64,000 bases of DNA from Shewanella marisflavi (GTDB taxonomy: Bacteria; Pseudomonadota; Gammaproteobacteria; Enterobacterales; Shewanellaceae): positions 620,001 to 684,000 of the forward strand of contig NZ_JAKIKX010000001.1 of assembly GCF_023283925.1 (NCBI RefSeq), read 5' to 3'. How positions within the stretch are numbered: position 1 is the stretch's first letter; each line of letters opens with the position of its first letter. The position numbers and the translations under genes were made by a program. Shown here one piece after another: positions 18,841-29,677 of the stretch. Under the pieces are notes generated by a model that made no database searches, was not told the origin of the DNA, and saw only the letters and a program-made list of their open reading frames with translations.

Positions 18841-20454
18841 TTATTGCTCTGGGAGCAATATGGTAGGTAGCGGGTTATTGCCCTTATTCGGGTAATCGAT
18901 ATTGTAGTGCAGCCCACGGCTTTCTTTACGTTCCATGGCGCAGCGAATGATCAGCTCGGCAACCTGAACCAGATTACGCAGTTCAAGTAAGTTATTACTC
19001 ACCTTGAAGTTGCTGTAATACTCCTGGATCTCCTGCTGTAGCATGGCGCAGCGACGCAGCGCGCGCTCAAGGCGTTTGTCTGAGCGTACGATCCCCACAT
19101 AGTCCCACATGAAAAGACGCAGTTCATGCCAGTTGTGGGCAATCACCACCTCTTCATCTGAGTTGGATACTTTACTCTCATCCCAGGCGGGCAGCGCACC
19201 CGGCATAGGGATTTTAGTCAGTTGGCTCTCGATATCTTCGGCTGCGGCGCGGGCGAATACTAAACATTCCAGTAGTGAGTTACTGGCGAGGCGGTTGGCG
19301 CCATGCAGACCAGTATAAGCCACTTCACCTATGGCATAGAGGCCATTGAGATCGGTTTGGCCGTGGAGATCTGTCATCACGCCCCCACAGGTATAGTGAG
19401 CGGCAGGTACGACAGGGATAGGATCTTTAGTGATATCTATACCCAGCTCTAGACAACGTTTGTAGATAGTCGGGAAATGTTTGATCACAAAGTCAGCGGG
19501 TTTATGGGTGATATCCAGATAGACACAATCGGCGCCCAGACGCTTCATCTCATAGTCGATGGCACGAGCCACGATATCACGAGGGGCGAGTTCGCCACGC
19601 TCGTCGAAGTCGGGCATAAAGCGGGTGCCGTCCGGGCGTTTCAAATAGGCCCCTTCGCCCCTAAGCGCTTCGGTCAATAGGAAGTTGCGCGCATCGGCGT
19701 GGTAGAGACAAGTCGGATGGAACTGGTTGAACTCCATATTGGCCACACGGCAACCCGAGCGCCAGGCCATGGCTATACCGTCACCCGAAGCGATATCAGG
19801 ATTTGAGGTGTATTGGTATACCTTTGAGCTACCACCTGTAGCCAGGGCAACAAAGCGTGCCTTGACGGTTTCCACATGCTCTTCGTCGCGGTTCCATACA
19901 TAAGCACCGAGAACACGGTTGCCCGGTCGTTTGAGTTTACGGGTGGTGATCAGGTCAATGGCGTTGTAGCGCTCCAGTACCTTGATATTGGGGTGGGTGA
20001 GCGCGCGCTCTTGCAGCGTAACTTGTACCTCTTTGCCTGTGGCATCGGCCGCGTGCAAGATGCGTCTATGGCTATGGCCACCTTCACGGGTTAAGTGGTA
20101 CGGCGCCTTGCTTTTATCACCGTCGGCGGTCTCTTCCTTATCGAAGGCAACACCGCAATGGATCAGCCATTCCATAGAGCTCTTGGCGTTTTCGGCAGTG
20201 AAGGTCACAACTTCTTCGTCGCATAACCCCGCCCCGGCAATCAGGGTATCGGTCACGTGAGATTCGATGGTATCCTCTTCATCGAATACTGAGGCGATGC
20301 CACCTTGTGCATAATAGGTGGAGCCTTCGCTGAGTGGACCTTTGGAGAGTAAGATAACGTTTGATTTTTCAGCCAGATGTAATGCTAAAGTCAAACCAGC
20401 AGCCCCGCTGCCGATAACCAAAACGTCAGATTGATGTTCAACTACTTGTTTCAT
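18841..20454 (-). CDS. nadB: L-aspartate oxidase
   Basis: A 537-residue flavoprotein oxidising aspartate to iminoaspartate, the first step of de novo NAD synthesis. The N-terminal FAD dinucleotide fold is [17 protein letters not shown]. The active-site region includes [13 protein letters not shown] and, near residue 350, HYTCGGV, where His and Arg bind substrate; [23 protein letters not shown] is the family motif. Divergent from rpoE as in E. coli. Confidence 0.96.
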   Translation of the reverse strand: MKQVVEHQSDVLVIGSGAAGLTLALHLAEKSNVILLSKGPLSEGSTYYAQGGIASVFDEEDTIESHVTDTLIAGAGLCDEEVVTFTAENAKSSMEWLIHCGVAFDKEETADGDKSKAPYHLTREGGHSHRRILHAADATGKEVQVTLQERALTHPNIKVLERYNAIDLITTRKLKRPGNRVLGAYVWNRDEEHVETVKARFVALATGGSSKVYQYTSNPDIASGDGIAMAWRSGCRVANMEFNQFHPTCLYHADARNFLLTEALRGEGAYLKRPDGTRFMPDFDERGELAPRDIVARAIDYEMKRLGADCVYLDITHKPADFVIKHFPTIYKRCLELGIDITKDPIPVVPAAHYTCGGVMTDLHGQTDLNGLYAIGEVAYTGLHGANRLASNSLLECLVFARAAAEDIESQLTKIPMPGALPAWDESKVSNSDEEVVIAHNWHELRLFMWDYVGIVRSDKRLERALRRCAMLQQEIQEYYSNFKVSNNLLELRNLVQVAELIIRCAMERKESRGLHYNIDYPNKGNNPLPTILLPEQ

Positions 20455-20562
20455 CAGGTATCATGGTAAGTTATGCGAGTATTGTCTATGGTAAACCAAG
20501 ACGGAATTTATGGATACAGATCTCGCGGTAGAAAATAAATTTGGATATCGCAATTTTTTTTA

Positions 20563-20590
20563 GAACTTTTTCGGTGTGGGCTAGTCTACA
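20563..20590 (+). promoter_or_regulatory. Sigma-E-type promoter of rpoE
   Basis: GAACTT (20563-20568) followed after 16 bases by TCTAC (20585-20589) matches the sigma-E consensus GGAACTT-N16-TCTAA. It lies about 65 bases before the rpoE start, as expected for the autoregulated promoter of the operon. Confidence 0.75.
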
Positions 20591-20653
20591 TATGTGAATA
20601 TGATTCGAGCGACTGAGAAATCAGCATTTTAGATTTAGGAGTAGTCGGCTCGG

Positions 20654-21232
20654 ATGAGTGGACAGATAAGTGATCAACAACTCGTTGAGCGAGTGCAGCA
20701 AGGAGACAAAAACGCTTTTAACCTGCTGGTACAGAAATACCAGAGTAAAGTCATTAATCTGATTGCCCGTTATGTGCGGAATCAGGCGGATGTGGCGGAT
20801 GTGGCACAGGAAGCCTTTATTAAAGCTTATCGTGCGCTGCCTAACTTTAGGGGTGAGAGTGCGTTTTACACTTGGTTGTATCGCATCGCGGTGAATACCG
20901 CGAAAAATCATTTAGTGGCACAGGGCAGGCGAGCGCCTGCCAATGATGTCGATGCAGAAGAAGCCGAATACTATGACGGCAGTGATGCGCTAAAGGAGTT
21001 CGCCTCCCCAGAGCGTCTTATGTTGTCAGATGAGATTCAGAAAGTGGTTTTCGATACGCTCGATACCTTGCCGGAAGAATTGAAGATGGCCATCTCTTTA
21101 CGTGAACTCGATGGGATGAGTTATGAAGAGATTGCCAATGTGATGGAGTGCCCTGTGGGTACTGTGCGTTCTCGTATTTTTAGAGCGCGTGAAGCCATCG
21201 ACAAGAAGTTGCAGCCTTTGCTGGAACGATAA
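20654..21232 (+). CDS. rpoE: RNA polymerase sigma-E factor
   Basis: A 192-residue ECF sigma factor for envelope stress. Region 2 (ADVAQEAFIKAYRALPNFRG) and region 4 (LDGMSYEEIANVMECPVGTV) match E. coli RpoE closely. It starts ATG at 20654 after TTTAGGAG and leads the rpoE-rseA-rseB-rseC operon. A sigma-E-type promoter upstream indicates positive autoregulation. Confidence 0.97.
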   Translation: MSGQISDQQLVERVQQGDKNAFNLLVQKYQSKVINLIARYVRNQADVADVAQEAFIKAYRALPNFRGESAFYTWLYRIAVNTAKNHLVAQGRRAPANDVDAEEAEYYDGSDALKEFASPERLMLSDEIQKVVFDTLDTLPEELKMAISLRELDGMSYEEIANVMECPVGTVRSRIFRAREAIDKKLQPLLER

Positions 21233-21271
21233 AGCATTTAACTCGATACACTAAATTTATATGGGTGATAA

Positions 21272-21877
21272 ATGGATAAATTAGGTCAGGAATGGGTCTC
21301 CGCTGCCGTTGACGGTGAAGTCGACGAGCAGGTATTGGCTGAATTGGCAGCCGATACGGATTCGCATGAAAAGTGGCGTGATTATCACATGATAGGTGAT
21401 GCTATGCGTGGTGAGTTGCCAGCTGCGATCAATTTAGATCTCAGTGCCAATATCGCTGCGGCTATCGAGCATGAGCCTAGTATCCTGGTGCCTAAGCGTG
21501 TCGATACGCCTGAAGTCGCGCCCCAAAGTCAGTTTGCCAAGGTGGTCCCGCTATTTAAGCAGTTTGGTCAGTATGCCATTGCGGCCAGTGTGGCACTGGT
21601 AGCCGTGATTGGTGTACAAAATTATAATCAGACTGGTATCGAAGATGCGGCGCCTATGCCGGTACTCAATACCCGTCCTTTGATTGGTAGCGCATCACCG
21701 GTGAGTTTGCAGACGGGCCCTGTGCAGCAAAATCAAAGCTATACCAATGAGCGTGTGATGGAGCAGCGTCATCGCATTAACACCTATATTCAAGATCATA
21801 TGCTGCAACAAAGATTGAACAACAGTGCCAATATAGACGACAATGGTGAGATGACACCGATCCCGGTTAATCACTAA
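21272..21877 (+). CDS. rseA: Anti-sigma-E factor RseA
   Basis: A 201-residue single-pass inner-membrane protein. The cytoplasmic N domain (residues 1-~85), beginning MDKLGQEWVSAAVDGEVD and including KWRDYHMIGDAMRGE, is the sigma-binding part. The membrane segment is about residues 107-117 (YAIAASVALVAVIGV) and the C-terminal part is periplasmic. Degradation by DegS and RseP releases sigma-E in E. coli. It is the second gene of the operon. Confidence 0.94.
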   Translation: MDKLGQEWVSAAVDGEVDEQVLAELAADTDSHEKWRDYHMIGDAMRGELPAAINLDLSANIAAAIEHEPSILVPKRVDTPEVAPQSQFAKVVPLFKQFGQYAIAASVALVAVIGVQNYNQTGIEDAAPMPVLNTRPLIGSASPVSLQTGPVQQNQSYTNERVMEQRHRINTYIQDHMLQQRLNNSANIDDNGEMTPIPVNH

Positions 21878-21941
21878 AAGCTTTTTATACTGGTCACACT
21901 GTTACCCTATATGTGTCGATTAGTATGGTTAAGGAGTTAGC

Positions 21942-22874
21942 TTGCGTCTTATTTGGTTGGCCCTGTTAGTCCTGGTTTTTCCTGTCAGCGCGCAGGAAGA
22001 ACTGTCCGCTAAGGCTTGGCTTGAAAATATGAGCCTTGCCTTGAAAGGGCAAGAATTCAAGATGTCCTTGATCCACCTTCAAGCGGATCACATTCGTCCC
22101 CTGGTTTATATTCACGGTATGGTCGATGATCAAGAGGTGGCTTTTCTCGAACACCTTAATGGTCCGCCGAAAAACGCCGTGCGTGTCGGCAATACCGTCA
22201 CCTTTATCGAACATGACCAACCCGCCTATAGCGTGAGAGCTGATCGTATCCAAGGGGTATTACCTCCCGCCTTTGCTGGCTCTATCTCCAACCTGGAAGC
22301 TGGGTATCAGTTTGTGCTAGGCGGTCGTTCGCGACTTGCAGGGCGCCCCAGTCAGTTGGTGCGAATTATTCCTAATGATGACCATAGATACGGTTATCAG
22401 GTGTGGCTGGATATGGATACCTATCTGCCTCTACGTTATGACATGCTCAATCTTGAGAAGCAGTTACTCGAGCAGATACTGGTCGTAGAGCTGATTGTGC
22501 TAGATGACGCGCCAGCGATTTTGCATGAAGCCTATAAGCAGGATTGGCCCGAGATCATGCCGCAGCCCCAAAGGGAACAGGCCGATAACTGGCAATTCAC
22601 TTGGTTGCCCCAAGGTTTTAAGATCTTGGTGAAGGATAATCACAGGCTGATTGGTAGCCATGAGGCGGTGGAGTACATTGCCCTAAGCGATGGTTTAGTC
22701 AATATCTCAGTGTATGTGGCCAGAGCCGGTGATACCGCGCTGCCCGATGAGTTGATGACACGTAACGGTTTGTCCTTAGCAACTGAAAGGGTGGGTAACG
22801 CCGAAGTCGTTGCGGTGGGCAAGGTGCCTGCAGAGACACTAAGCCGTATCGCAAAAAGCATCACTATAGAGTGA
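21942..22874 (+). CDS. rseB: Sigma-E regulatory protein RseB
   Basis: A 310-residue periplasmic protein with an N-terminal signal peptide (LIWLALLVLVFPVSAQ). The two-domain fold resembles the lipoprotein carrier LolA/LolB fold followed by a smaller C-terminal domain. RseB binds RseA, shields it from proteolysis and senses mislocalised lipopolysaccharide or lipoproteins. The start is TTG at 21942 with AAGGAG upstream. Third gene of the operon. Confidence 0.92.
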   Translation: MRLIWLALLVLVFPVSAQEELSAKAWLENMSLALKGQEFKMSLIHLQADHIRPLVYIHGMVDDQEVAFLEHLNGPPKNAVRVGNTVTFIEHDQPAYSVRADRIQGVLPPAFAGSISNLEAGYQFVLGGRSRLAGRPSQLVRIIPNDDHRYGYQVWLDMDTYLPLRYDMLNLEKQLLEQILVVELIVLDDAPAILHEAYKQDWPEIMPQPQREQADNWQFTWLPQGFKILVKDNHRLIGSHEAVEYIALSDGLVNISVYVARAGDTALPDELMTRNGLSLATERVGNAEVVAVGKVPAETLSRIAKSITIE

Positions 22875-22881
22875 TCTGATT

Positions 22882-23358
22882 ATGATGGAAGAAACCGCCA
22901 CAGTGATCAGGTGCCCGGGCGATGGCTGGGTTACTGTTGAAGTGAAAGTTAAAAATGCCTGTAATCATTGTGATAACAATGAGAGTTGTGGAACTTCTGC
23001 CGTATCCAAGGCTTTTTCTCCTAAAGTGCAGCGATTCTCGCTGCCCAGTAATACCCAATATGAAGCGGGCGAACTGCTTAAGCTTGGCCTGCCTGAAAGC
23101 GTGATCTTAAAGGCCGCTGCCATCGTCTATCTAATGCCGCTGGCGGGTTTATTTATCGGCGCAGGCATAGGCCATTTTATGGCGCAAAGTCTGGATCTCG
23201 CTGGCAATGATATACCGGCCATTATCACTGGTATTCTCGGGGCTGTTAGTGCCTGGATGGTCGGGCGCCGCCGGGCCAAGGCCATAGAGGTAAACAGTCA
23301 ACCTGTTATCATCTCACGTCTGGGGCACCCCCTTAGCAAGGTGTCTTCAGTCAGCTAG
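22882..23358 (+). CDS. rseC: SoxR-reducing / sigma-E positive regulator RseC
   Basis: A 158-residue inner-membrane protein. The N-terminal part has a cysteine cluster (NACNHCDNNESCG) that likely binds an iron-sulfur centre, as in the RseC/RnfH-linked family. Two membrane helices follow near residues 78-100 and 110-130. It starts ATG at 22882, eight bases after rseB, and ends the operon; lepA follows after 108 bases. Confidence 0.93.
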   Translation: MMEETATVIRCPGDGWVTVEVKVKNACNHCDNNESCGTSAVSKAFSPKVQRFSLPSNTQYEAGELLKLGLPESVILKAAAIVYLMPLAGLFIGAGIGHFMAQSLDLAGNDIPAIITGILGAVSAWMVGRRRAKAIEVNSQPVIISRLGHPLSKVSSVS

Positions 23359-23466
23359 TCTATTATTTTCACCGTCTGAATGATTCCAATTGGTATTAGG
23401 TTGTCGATCGGGTACAATTCGGCACTTTTAGATAATTTTCAATTTCGAGTTTAGTCATTTCGCACA

Positions 23467-25257
23467 ATGAAGCATATTAGAAACTTTTCGATTATTGCCC
23501 ATATTGATCACGGCAAATCAACCCTTTCTGACCGTCTTATTCAAGAGTGCGGTGGCTTGTCTGACCGCGAGATGGCGGCGCAAGTCTTGGACTCAATGGA
23601 TCTCGAGCGTGAGCGCGGTATTACCATTAAAGCCCAGAGTGTGACACTCGACTATAAAGCCAAAGATGGTGAAACCTACCAGCTTAACTTCATCGATACT
23701 CCTGGCCACGTGGATTTCTCCTATGAAGTTTCGCGTTCTCTGGCGGCTTGTGAAGGCGCCTTGTTAGTGGTCGATGCCGGGCAAGGTGTTGAGGCCCAGA
23801 CGCTGGCAAACTGCTATACCGCCCTCGAAATGGATCTCGACGTGGTGCCGGTACTCAACAAGATAGATCTACCTCAGGCCGACCCAGAGCGAGTCGCTGA
23901 AGAGATTGAAGATATTGTAGGTATCGAGGCCACTGACGCGGTGCGCTGTTCGGCGAAGACGGGTCTTGGTATTAGCGATGTGCTGGAAACGATTGTTGCG
24001 CAGATCCCGCCACCAAAAGGCGATCCTGATGCGCCGCTGCAGGCTTTGATTATCGATTCTTGGTTTGACAGTTACCTGGGCGTGGTTTCTTTGGTGCGCA
24101 TCAAGAACGGCATGCTTAAGAAGGGTGACAAGTTTAAGGTGATGTCGACCGGCCAAACCCACACAGCCGATCGCGTCGGTATCTTCACGCCTAAGCAGAC
24201 AGATACGACTCAGCTGAATACGGGTGAAGTGGGCTTCGTGATTGCGGGCATCAAAGAGATCCACGGCGCGCCAGTGGGCGATACTTTGACGCTGGCCAAG
24301 AATGGCGCCGACAAGCCTCTGCCTGGTTTTAAGAAGGTGAAGCCTCAGGTATATGCGGGCGTATTCCCTATCTCGACCGATGATTATGAAAATTTCCGTG
24401 ATGCGCTCAACAAGCTGAGTCTTAATGATGCGTCGCTCTTCTTCGAGCCAGAAACCTCATCGGCACTGGGCTTTGGTTTCCGTATCGGTTACCTCGGCCT
24501 ACTGCACATGGAGATCATTCAGGAGCGTCTGGAACGCGAATATAACCTGGATCTGATCACGACAGCACCTACGGTAGTTTATGAGGTGGTGACCACTAAG
24601 GGCGAGACAATCTATGTCGATAACCCATCGGATCTTCCACCGATGAATAATATCGAAGAGATGCGCGAGCCTATCGTGGAGACTAATATCCTGGTACCGA
24701 AAGAATACCTGGGTAATGTGATCACCCTTTGTGTCGAGAAACGTGGTGTACAGACCAACATGGTCTACCACGGCAATCAGGTGGCAATCACCTATGATAT
24801 GCCGATGGCCGAAGTGGTGATGGACTTCTTTGATCGTCTGAAATCAACCAGTCGTGGTTATGCGTCGCTGGAATACAACTTTAAGCGTTTCGAGGCCGCC
24901 GACATGGTGCGTCTGGATGTGTTGATTAACGGCGATCGCGTCGATGCCCTAGCGATGATTCTGCATAAGGCTAACGTGCGTTACCAAGGTTTGGCCTTGG
25001 TCAACAAGATGAAAGAGCTTATTCCTAGACAGATGTTTGATATCGCAATTCAGGCCGCCGTTGGCAGTCAGATCATTGCCCGTTCTTCAGTGAAAGCACT
25101 GCGTAAAGACGTAACCGCTAAGTGTTATGGTGGTGACGTGTCGCGTAAGAAGAAGCTGCTGCAGAAGCAGAAAGAGGGTAAGAAGCGTATGAAGCAGGTG
25201 GGTAATGTTGAAGTGCCTCAAGAGGCCTTCCTGGCAGTGCTCAAGCTCAACGAGTAA
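23467..25257 (+). CDS. lepA: Elongation factor 4 (LepA)
   Basis: A 596-residue ribosome-associated GTPase. GTP-binding motifs: [14 protein letters not shown] (P loop), DTPGHVDF and [10 protein letters not shown]. The C-terminal LepA-specific domain ([21 protein letters not shown]) is complete. It is proposed to act on stalled or translocating ribosomes and on 30S biogenesis. As in E. coli it precedes lepB, but an intrinsic terminator and 144 bases separate them here. Confidence 0.97.
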   Translation: MKHIRNFSIIAHIDHGKSTLSDRLIQECGGLSDREMAAQVLDSMDLERERGITIKAQSVTLDYKAKDGETYQLNFIDTPGHVDFSYEVSRSLAACEGALLVVDAGQGVEAQTLANCYTALEMDLDVVPVLNKIDLPQADPERVAEEIEDIVGIEATDAVRCSAKTGLGISDVLETIVAQIPPPKGDPDAPLQALIIDSWFDSYLGVVSLVRIKNGMLKKGDKFKVMSTGQTHTADRVGIFTPKQTDTTQLNTGEVGFVIAGIKEIHGAPVGDTLTLAKNGADKPLPGFKKVKPQVYAGVFPISTDDYENFRDALNKLSLNDASLFFEPETSSALGFGFRIGYLGLLHMEIIQERLEREYNLDLITTAPTVVYEVVTTKGETIYVDNPSDLPPMNNIEEMREPIVETNILVPKEYLGNVITLCVEKRGVQTNMVYHGNQVAITYDMPMAEVVMDFFDRLKSTSRGYASLEYNFKRFEAADMVRLDVLINGDRVDALAMILHKANVRYQGLALVNKMKELIPRQMFDIAIQAAVGSQIIARSSVKALRKDVTAKCYGGDVSRKKKLLQKQKEGKKRMKQVGNVEVPQEAFLAVLKLNE

Positions 25258-25297
25258 TCACTTTTTAGTTAATAATTGTTAATAGTGATCGATAATG

Positions 25298-25325
25298 AGC
25301 GCCGCGGTTTGCGGCGCTTTGTTTG
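25298..25325 (+). terminator. Intrinsic terminator between lepA and lepB
   Basis: AGCGCCGC pairs with GCGGCGCT across GGTTT, followed by TTGTTTGTT. It implies that lepB-rnc-era has its own promoter or depends on partial readthrough. Confidence 0.75.
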
Positions 25326-25401
25326 TTACAGTATAAATGGGCTATTGACCTGCTCCCTAGGCAGGTACCGACAATCTCATTTCGCAGGAGTTAGTTAGCG
25401 T

Positions 25402-26319
25402 ATGGCAGCTTATTTTTCCCTTATTTTGGTCTTGGTGACACTGGGCAGTGGCTTGATCTGGATGTTTGATGCCCTGGTGTTAGCGCCGAAGCGCCAACAG
25501 AAGCTGGCGATAGCTCAGGCCGCTAATCAGGAGATCAGTGAAGAGAGTGCTGAAAAAATCGTGCGTGAATCCGCCATAGTGGAAACCTCGCGCTCTATTT
25601 TTCCAGTTATCGCTTTCGTGTTGATCTTACGCTCTTTTCTTTATGAGCCGTTTCAAATTCCCTCAGGTTCTATGATGCCAACTCTGTTGGTGGGTGACTT
25701 TATCCTGGTAGAGAAGTTTAGCTATGGACTAAAAGACCCTGTGTGGCGCAGTAAACTGGTAGAAACTGGCAAGCCTGAGCGCGGTGATGTGGCGGTATTT
25801 AAATATCCGGAAAATCCACAAATTGACTATATCAAGCGAGTCATCGGCCTGCCGGGCGACCGCATCGTCTATCGTAACAAGGACCTCTATATTCAAAAAG
25901 CCTGCCCAGAGGGACAGAGTGAATGTCCAAAGCTTGAGAAGATAGCGCGCGTCGGGGTCAATCAGGGAGAGTTCACCCAAGATAATATTCCACTGCTACG
26001 TTACAAGGAGCAGTTAGGGGATGTGACCCATGATATCTTGATCAACCCAGGGCGCGGTGAGCCAACCTCTTACTACTTCCGTGAAGGCAATCTGGCAGTG
26101 GGTGAGTTTGTGGTGCCAGAGGGACAATATTTCATGATGGGCGACAACCGCGATAATAGTACCGACTCGCGCTTCTGGGGCTTTGTGCCTGAAGCGAACC
26201 TAGTCGGCAAGGCGGTAGCGATCTGGATTAGTTTTGAATTTGAGCGTAAGCCATCGGACTTTTTGCCCACTTGGGTACCGACAGGTGTACGTTTTAACCG
26301 TGTAGGCGGAATTGTGTAG
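25402..26319 (+). CDS. lepB: Signal peptidase I
   Basis: A 305-residue inner-membrane protease that cleaves signal peptides from exported proteins. Two N-terminal membrane segments (~residues 4-24 and 65-83) precede the periplasmic domain. The catalytic dyad is Ser90 in QIPSGSMMPT and Lys145 in DYIKRVIGLPGD, close to Ser91/Lys146 of E. coli. Box E is FMMGDNRDNSTDSR. It abuts rnc directly with no intervening base. Confidence 0.96.
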   Translation: MAAYFSLILVLVTLGSGLIWMFDALVLAPKRQQKLAIAQAANQEISEESAEKIVRESAIVETSRSIFPVIAFVLILRSFLYEPFQIPSGSMMPTLLVGDFILVEKFSYGLKDPVWRSKLVETGKPERGDVAVFKYPENPQIDYIKRVIGLPGDRIVYRNKDLYIQKACPEGQSECPKLEKIARVGVNQGEFTQDNIPLLRYKEQLGDVTHDILINPGRGEPTSYYFREGNLAVGEFVVPEGQYFMMGDNRDNSTDSRFWGFVPEANLVGKAVAIWISFEFERKPSDFLPTWVPTGVRFNRVGGIV

Positions 26320-26997
26320 ATGGAACCCATTAAAAATCTGCCGCGTTTGGGTAGAACCTTAGGTTATCAGTTTCAGCAAATTGCCCTGCTAGAGCAGGCG
26401 CTGACCCACAGGAGTGCGGCCAGCAAGCATAATGAAAGACTTGAGTTTTTAGGTGACTCGATTCTCTCAATCGTGATCTCAGATGCCTTGTATCAACAGT
26501 TTCCCAAGGCGACCGAAGGCGATCTCAGCCGCATGCGTGCCACGCTTGTGTGTGGCAAGATGCTGGCAGAGATCGCCAAAGAGTTTAAGCTTGGCGACTA
26601 TCTTAAGTTAGGCCCTGGCGAACTTAAGAGTGGCGGATTCCGCCGTGAATCTATTCTGGCCGATGCCATGGAAGCCATTATCGGCGCCATCTATCTTGAT
26701 GCTGATATCGAGGCTTGTCGCACTTTAGTACTAAACTGGTATAAGAGCCGCTTGGCGGTGATAGAGCCGGTGAATCAGAAAGATCCAAAGACCCTGCTGC
26801 AGGAGCACCTGCAGGGATTTAAACAGCCACTACCTGTATACAAGGTGGTGAATATTAGCGGCGAAGCCCACGCGCAAACCTTTACCGTGGAATGCAAAGT
26901 GGAGCAGTTGAAAGAGGCCGTTGTTGGCGTGGCAAATTCCCGCAGAAAGGCAGAACAGATTGCCGCGGCAGAAGTATTGGAGCGTATTAAATCATGA
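26320..26997 (+). CDS. rnc: Ribonuclease III
   Basis: A 225-residue double-stranded RNA endonuclease that processes rRNA precursors and some mRNAs. The catalytic signature [11 protein letters not shown] supplies metal-binding Glu and Asp, with the second acidic pair in [13 protein letters not shown]. The C-terminal dsRNA-binding domain (~residues 155-224) begins [12 protein letters not shown]. It overlaps the era start by 4 bases, giving coupled translation. Confidence 0.97.
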   Translation: MEPIKNLPRLGRTLGYQFQQIALLEQALTHRSAASKHNERLEFLGDSILSIVISDALYQQFPKATEGDLSRMRATLVCGKMLAEIAKEFKLGDYLKLGPGELKSGGFRRESILADAMEAIIGAIYLDADIEACRTLVLNWYKSRLAVIEPVNQKDPKTLLQEHLQGFKQPLPVYKVVNISGEAHAQTFTVECKVEQLKEAVVGVANSRRKAEQIAAAEVLERIKS

Positions 26998-27980
26998 GCG
27001 ATAAACCCGAACAGGCACAAGAGCCCAGTTTAGATGAACTCTTGGCTCGAATGAACCAAGGGGCCAGTGGCACTCAATATGAAGTGACCTACTGCGGCAT
27101 GGTGGCGATCGTTGGTCGTCCAAATGTGGGTAAGTCGACACTGCTAAATAAGCTGTTAGGCCAAAAGATTTCGATCACCTCCAAGAAACCGCAGACCACG
27201 CGTCATCGCATCATGGGGATCCATACCGATGGGCCGCGTCAGGTGGTGTTTATCGACACCCCAGGACTGCATATCGAAGAAAAACGTGCCATCAACCGCC
27301 TGATGAACCGCGCCGCGTCCAGCTCTCTGGCGGAGGTCAGTCTGGTGGTGTTTGTGGTCGATGGTCTTAACTGGACCGCCGACGATGAGATGGTGCTGAA
27401 GAAGCTCCAAAGCCGTGATGATGGTCGTAAGACGATTCTGGCGATCAACAAGGTGGATAACATCAAGGATAAGGAAGCGCTGTTTCCGCATCTGCAGAGC
27501 TTAGCTGCTAAATTTGAATTTGATGAGATTCTGCCTATCTCGGCCACCCATGGCACCAATGTGCAGCGCATCATGGATCTCGCGCTAGAGTCTGTGCCTG
27601 AGTCACCTCATTTCTTCCCGGAAGATTATGTGACCGACAGATCGCAGAAATTCATGGCATCTGAGATAGTGCGTGAGAAACTGATGCGCTTCTTAGGGGA
27701 TGAACTGCCTTACGATGCCACGGTGGAGATCGAGCAATTTAAGATGATGGAAAATGGCGTCTATCAGATCAATGCTCTGATTCTGGTGGAGCGTGAGACC
27801 CAAAAACGCATGGTGATCGGTAACAAGGGTGAGCGCATCCGTACCATAGCCACCCAGGCCCGCCTGGATATGGAGGTCTTATTCGATAATAAGGTGTTCC
27901 TCGAGGTATGGGTTAAGGTCAAGTCGGGCTGGGCGGATGATGAGCGTGCCCTGCGCTCACTGGGTTATGGCGAAAGCTAG
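26994..27980 (+). CDS. era: GTPase Era
   Basis: A 328-residue GTPase acting in 30S subunit assembly near the 3' end of 16S rRNA. G motifs: [16 protein letters not shown] and NKVDNIKD. The C-terminal KH domain contains [17 protein letters not shown]. The N-terminal ~25 residues before the G domain are longer than in E. coli Era (301 residues), but ATG at 26994 has the 4-base rnc overlap typical of this operon. A terminator follows. Confidence 0.96.
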   Translation: MSDKPEQAQEPSLDELLARMNQGASGTQYEVTYCGMVAIVGRPNVGKSTLLNKLLGQKISITSKKPQTTRHRIMGIHTDGPRQVVFIDTPGLHIEEKRAINRLMNRAASSSLAEVSLVVFVVDGLNWTADDEMVLKKLQSRDDGRKTILAINKVDNIKDKEALFPHLQSLAAKFEFDEILPISATHGTNVQRIMDLALESVPESPHFFPEDYVTDRSQKFMASEIVREKLMRFLGDELPYDATVEIEQFKMMENGVYQINALILVERETQKRMVIGNKGERIRTIATQARLDMEVLFDNKVFLEVWVKVKSGWADDERALRSLGYGES

Positions 27981-27999
27981 GCCAGCAGGATAAGATTGA

Positions 28000-28043
28000 G
28001 CCGAGATGATGAAAGTGAGTACTTTTGTCATCTCGGCTTTTTT
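28000..28043 (+). terminator. Intrinsic terminator after era
   Basis: GCCGAGATGA (28000-28009) pairs with TCATCTCGGC (28028-28037), followed by a run of Ts. It separates era from recO, which are cotranscribed in E. coli. Confidence 0.85.
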
Positions 28044-28070
28044 ATGAGTATCGATTAAGGAAAAGGATAC

Positions 28071-28766
28071 ATGCAAAGGGGGTATGTACTACACACCCGC
28101 CCTTACAGGGAGTCGAGTGTGCTGGTTAATCTATTGGTGGATGGCCTCGGCCGGGTCGATGCCGTGGCGCGCCTTGGCAGCGGTAAATCGTCCATCAAGA
28201 GCATACTGCAACCTTTTCAGCCCCTATTGTTTCAACTGTCGGGTCGAAGCAGTCTTAAGAGCCTGTACCAGGTGGAAGCGGCCAGTCCGGCCGTGCCCTT
28301 AAGTGGCAGCGACAGCTTTGCTGGCCTCTATCTCAACGAGTTGATGGTACGCTGCCTGTCGGTTGAACATGGCGCCGAGCAGTTTTTCTTTACCTATCAC
28401 AAGACGCTGATGGCCATGGCGGCAAGCTTTAGCGAGGCCCAGCTCAGACAGTTTGAGTTAGCACTGCTTAAAGAGCTTGGGGTGATGCCTTCTCTGAGCC
28501 GGGATATCGATGGTAGCCCTATCGAAGCCGATTACTATTATCGCCTGCTGTCTGAGGAGGGTTTTAGCACGGCGCTTGGGCCTAAGCCTAACCATTTTAG
28601 TGGCGAGATGCTGCTGGCGCTGGAGCAAGATAAGCTAGTCGCAGACCAATTTAAGCAGGCTAAGCTGTTGATGCGGCAGCTGCTGGCGCCGCTGTTAGGA
28701 GACAAGCCACTCAAGTCCCGGGCACTGTTTTTAAAGGGTAACCGTCCATCTCGCTACAGTAAGTAA
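28071..28766 (+). CDS. recO: DNA repair protein RecO
   Basis: A 231-residue RecFOR-pathway mediator that anneals DNA and helps load RecA on SSB-coated strands. The N-terminal OB fold begins MQRGYVLHTRPYRESSVLVN; the C-terminal helical part contains FELALLKELGVMPSL. The zinc cysteines of some RecO proteins are absent, as in E. coli. RBS AAGGAAAAGGA precedes the ATG. Confidence 0.93.
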   Translation: MQRGYVLHTRPYRESSVLVNLLVDGLGRVDAVARLGSGKSSIKSILQPFQPLLFQLSGRSSLKSLYQVEAASPAVPLSGSDSFAGLYLNELMVRCLSVEHGAEQFFFTYHKTLMAMAASFSEAQLRQFELALLKELGVMPSLSRDIDGSPIEADYYYRLLSEEGFSTALGPKPNHFSGEMLLALEQDKLVADQFKQAKLLMRQLLAPLLGDKPLKSRALFLKGNRPSRYSK

Positions 28767-28894
28767 CGCTGCAGTCGCGGTGAGGGCGTAGACTTGAGTA
28801 TTTTCATTTGGTGTTTTCCTTGTGGCCTTCCCTTAAGCTTGAGTAAAATAGGCACAAAATTCAAATCGCTAAACTCTACACTTAAGGAATCTCC

Positions 28895-29632
28895 ATGAGC
28901 CGCATTCATCTAGGCGTTAATATTGATCACATTGCTACCTTACGTCAGGCCCGTGGGACCAGCTATCCAGATCCCGTGCATGCTGCAGCCGTTGCCGAGC
29001 ATGCGGGCGCCGAAGGCATTACCGTGCATCTGCGTGAAGACAGACGTCATATCTGCGACCGCGATATCTATCTGTTGGCTAAGACCATCAAGACGCGCAT
29101 GAATTTCGAGATGGCGGTGACCGAGGAGATGTTGGATATCGCCTGTGAGGTTAAGCCTGCCTATGTTTGTTTAGTGCCAGAGAAGCGCGAAGAGCTGACC
29201 ACAGAAGGTGGTTTAGACGTAGCCGGTCAGCAGGAGAAGATCCGCGCCGCAGTTGAGCGTTTGACCGCCCTTGGCATCAAGGTATCGCTGTTTATCGACG
29301 CCGATCCCGTGCAGATTGATGCAACGGTCGCCGTGGGCGCCCCAGTTATCGAGCTTCACACAGGTTGCTATGCCGATGCCGAGACTGATGCAGAGCAGGC
29401 TAAAGAACTGGCGCGTATCACAGAGATGGCAACCTATGCCCATGGTAAAGGCTTAGTGGTTAACGCGGGTCATGGTCTGCACTATCACAATGTTAAGCCT
29501 ATCGCGGCAATTCCTGAGCTCTATGAGCTTAATATTGGCCACGCCATTATTGCCCGCGCCGCTATCGACGGTTTAGATAAGGCCGTTCGCGACATGAAGC
29601 AGTTGATGGTCGAAGGCCGTAGCGGTCAGTAG
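28895..29632 (+). CDS. pdxJ: Pyridoxine 5'-phosphate synthase
   Basis: A 245-residue TIM-barrel enzyme that condenses 1-deoxyxylulose 5-phosphate with 3-amino-2-oxopropyl phosphate to form pyridoxine 5'-phosphate. Family motifs: [17 protein letters not shown] at the N terminus, [29 protein letters not shown], and [10 protein letters not shown] near the C terminus. It is followed by acpS after a short hairpin, the usual pdxJ-acpS pair. Confidence 0.96.
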   Translation: MSRIHLGVNIDHIATLRQARGTSYPDPVHAAAVAEHAGAEGITVHLREDRRHICDRDIYLLAKTIKTRMNFEMAVTEEMLDIACEVKPAYVCLVPEKREELTTEGGLDVAGQQEKIRAAVERLTALGIKVSLFIDADPVQIDATVAVGAPVIELHTGCYADAETDAEQAKELARITEMATYAHGKGLVVNAGHGLHYHNVKPIAAIPELYELNIGHAIIARAAIDGLDKAVRDMKQLMVEGRSGQ

Positions 29633-29643
29633 TACATAGGCAT

Positions 29644-29660
29644 GCGCCCTTATTGGGCGC
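29644..29660. other. GC hairpin between pdxJ and acpS
   Basis: GCGCCC-TTATT-GGGCGC forms a 6-bp stem directly after the pdxJ stop. There is no T run, so it is more likely a processing or attenuating structure than a terminator. Confidence 0.5.
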
Positions 29661-29677
29661 GTGTCGAAGGAGAACTT

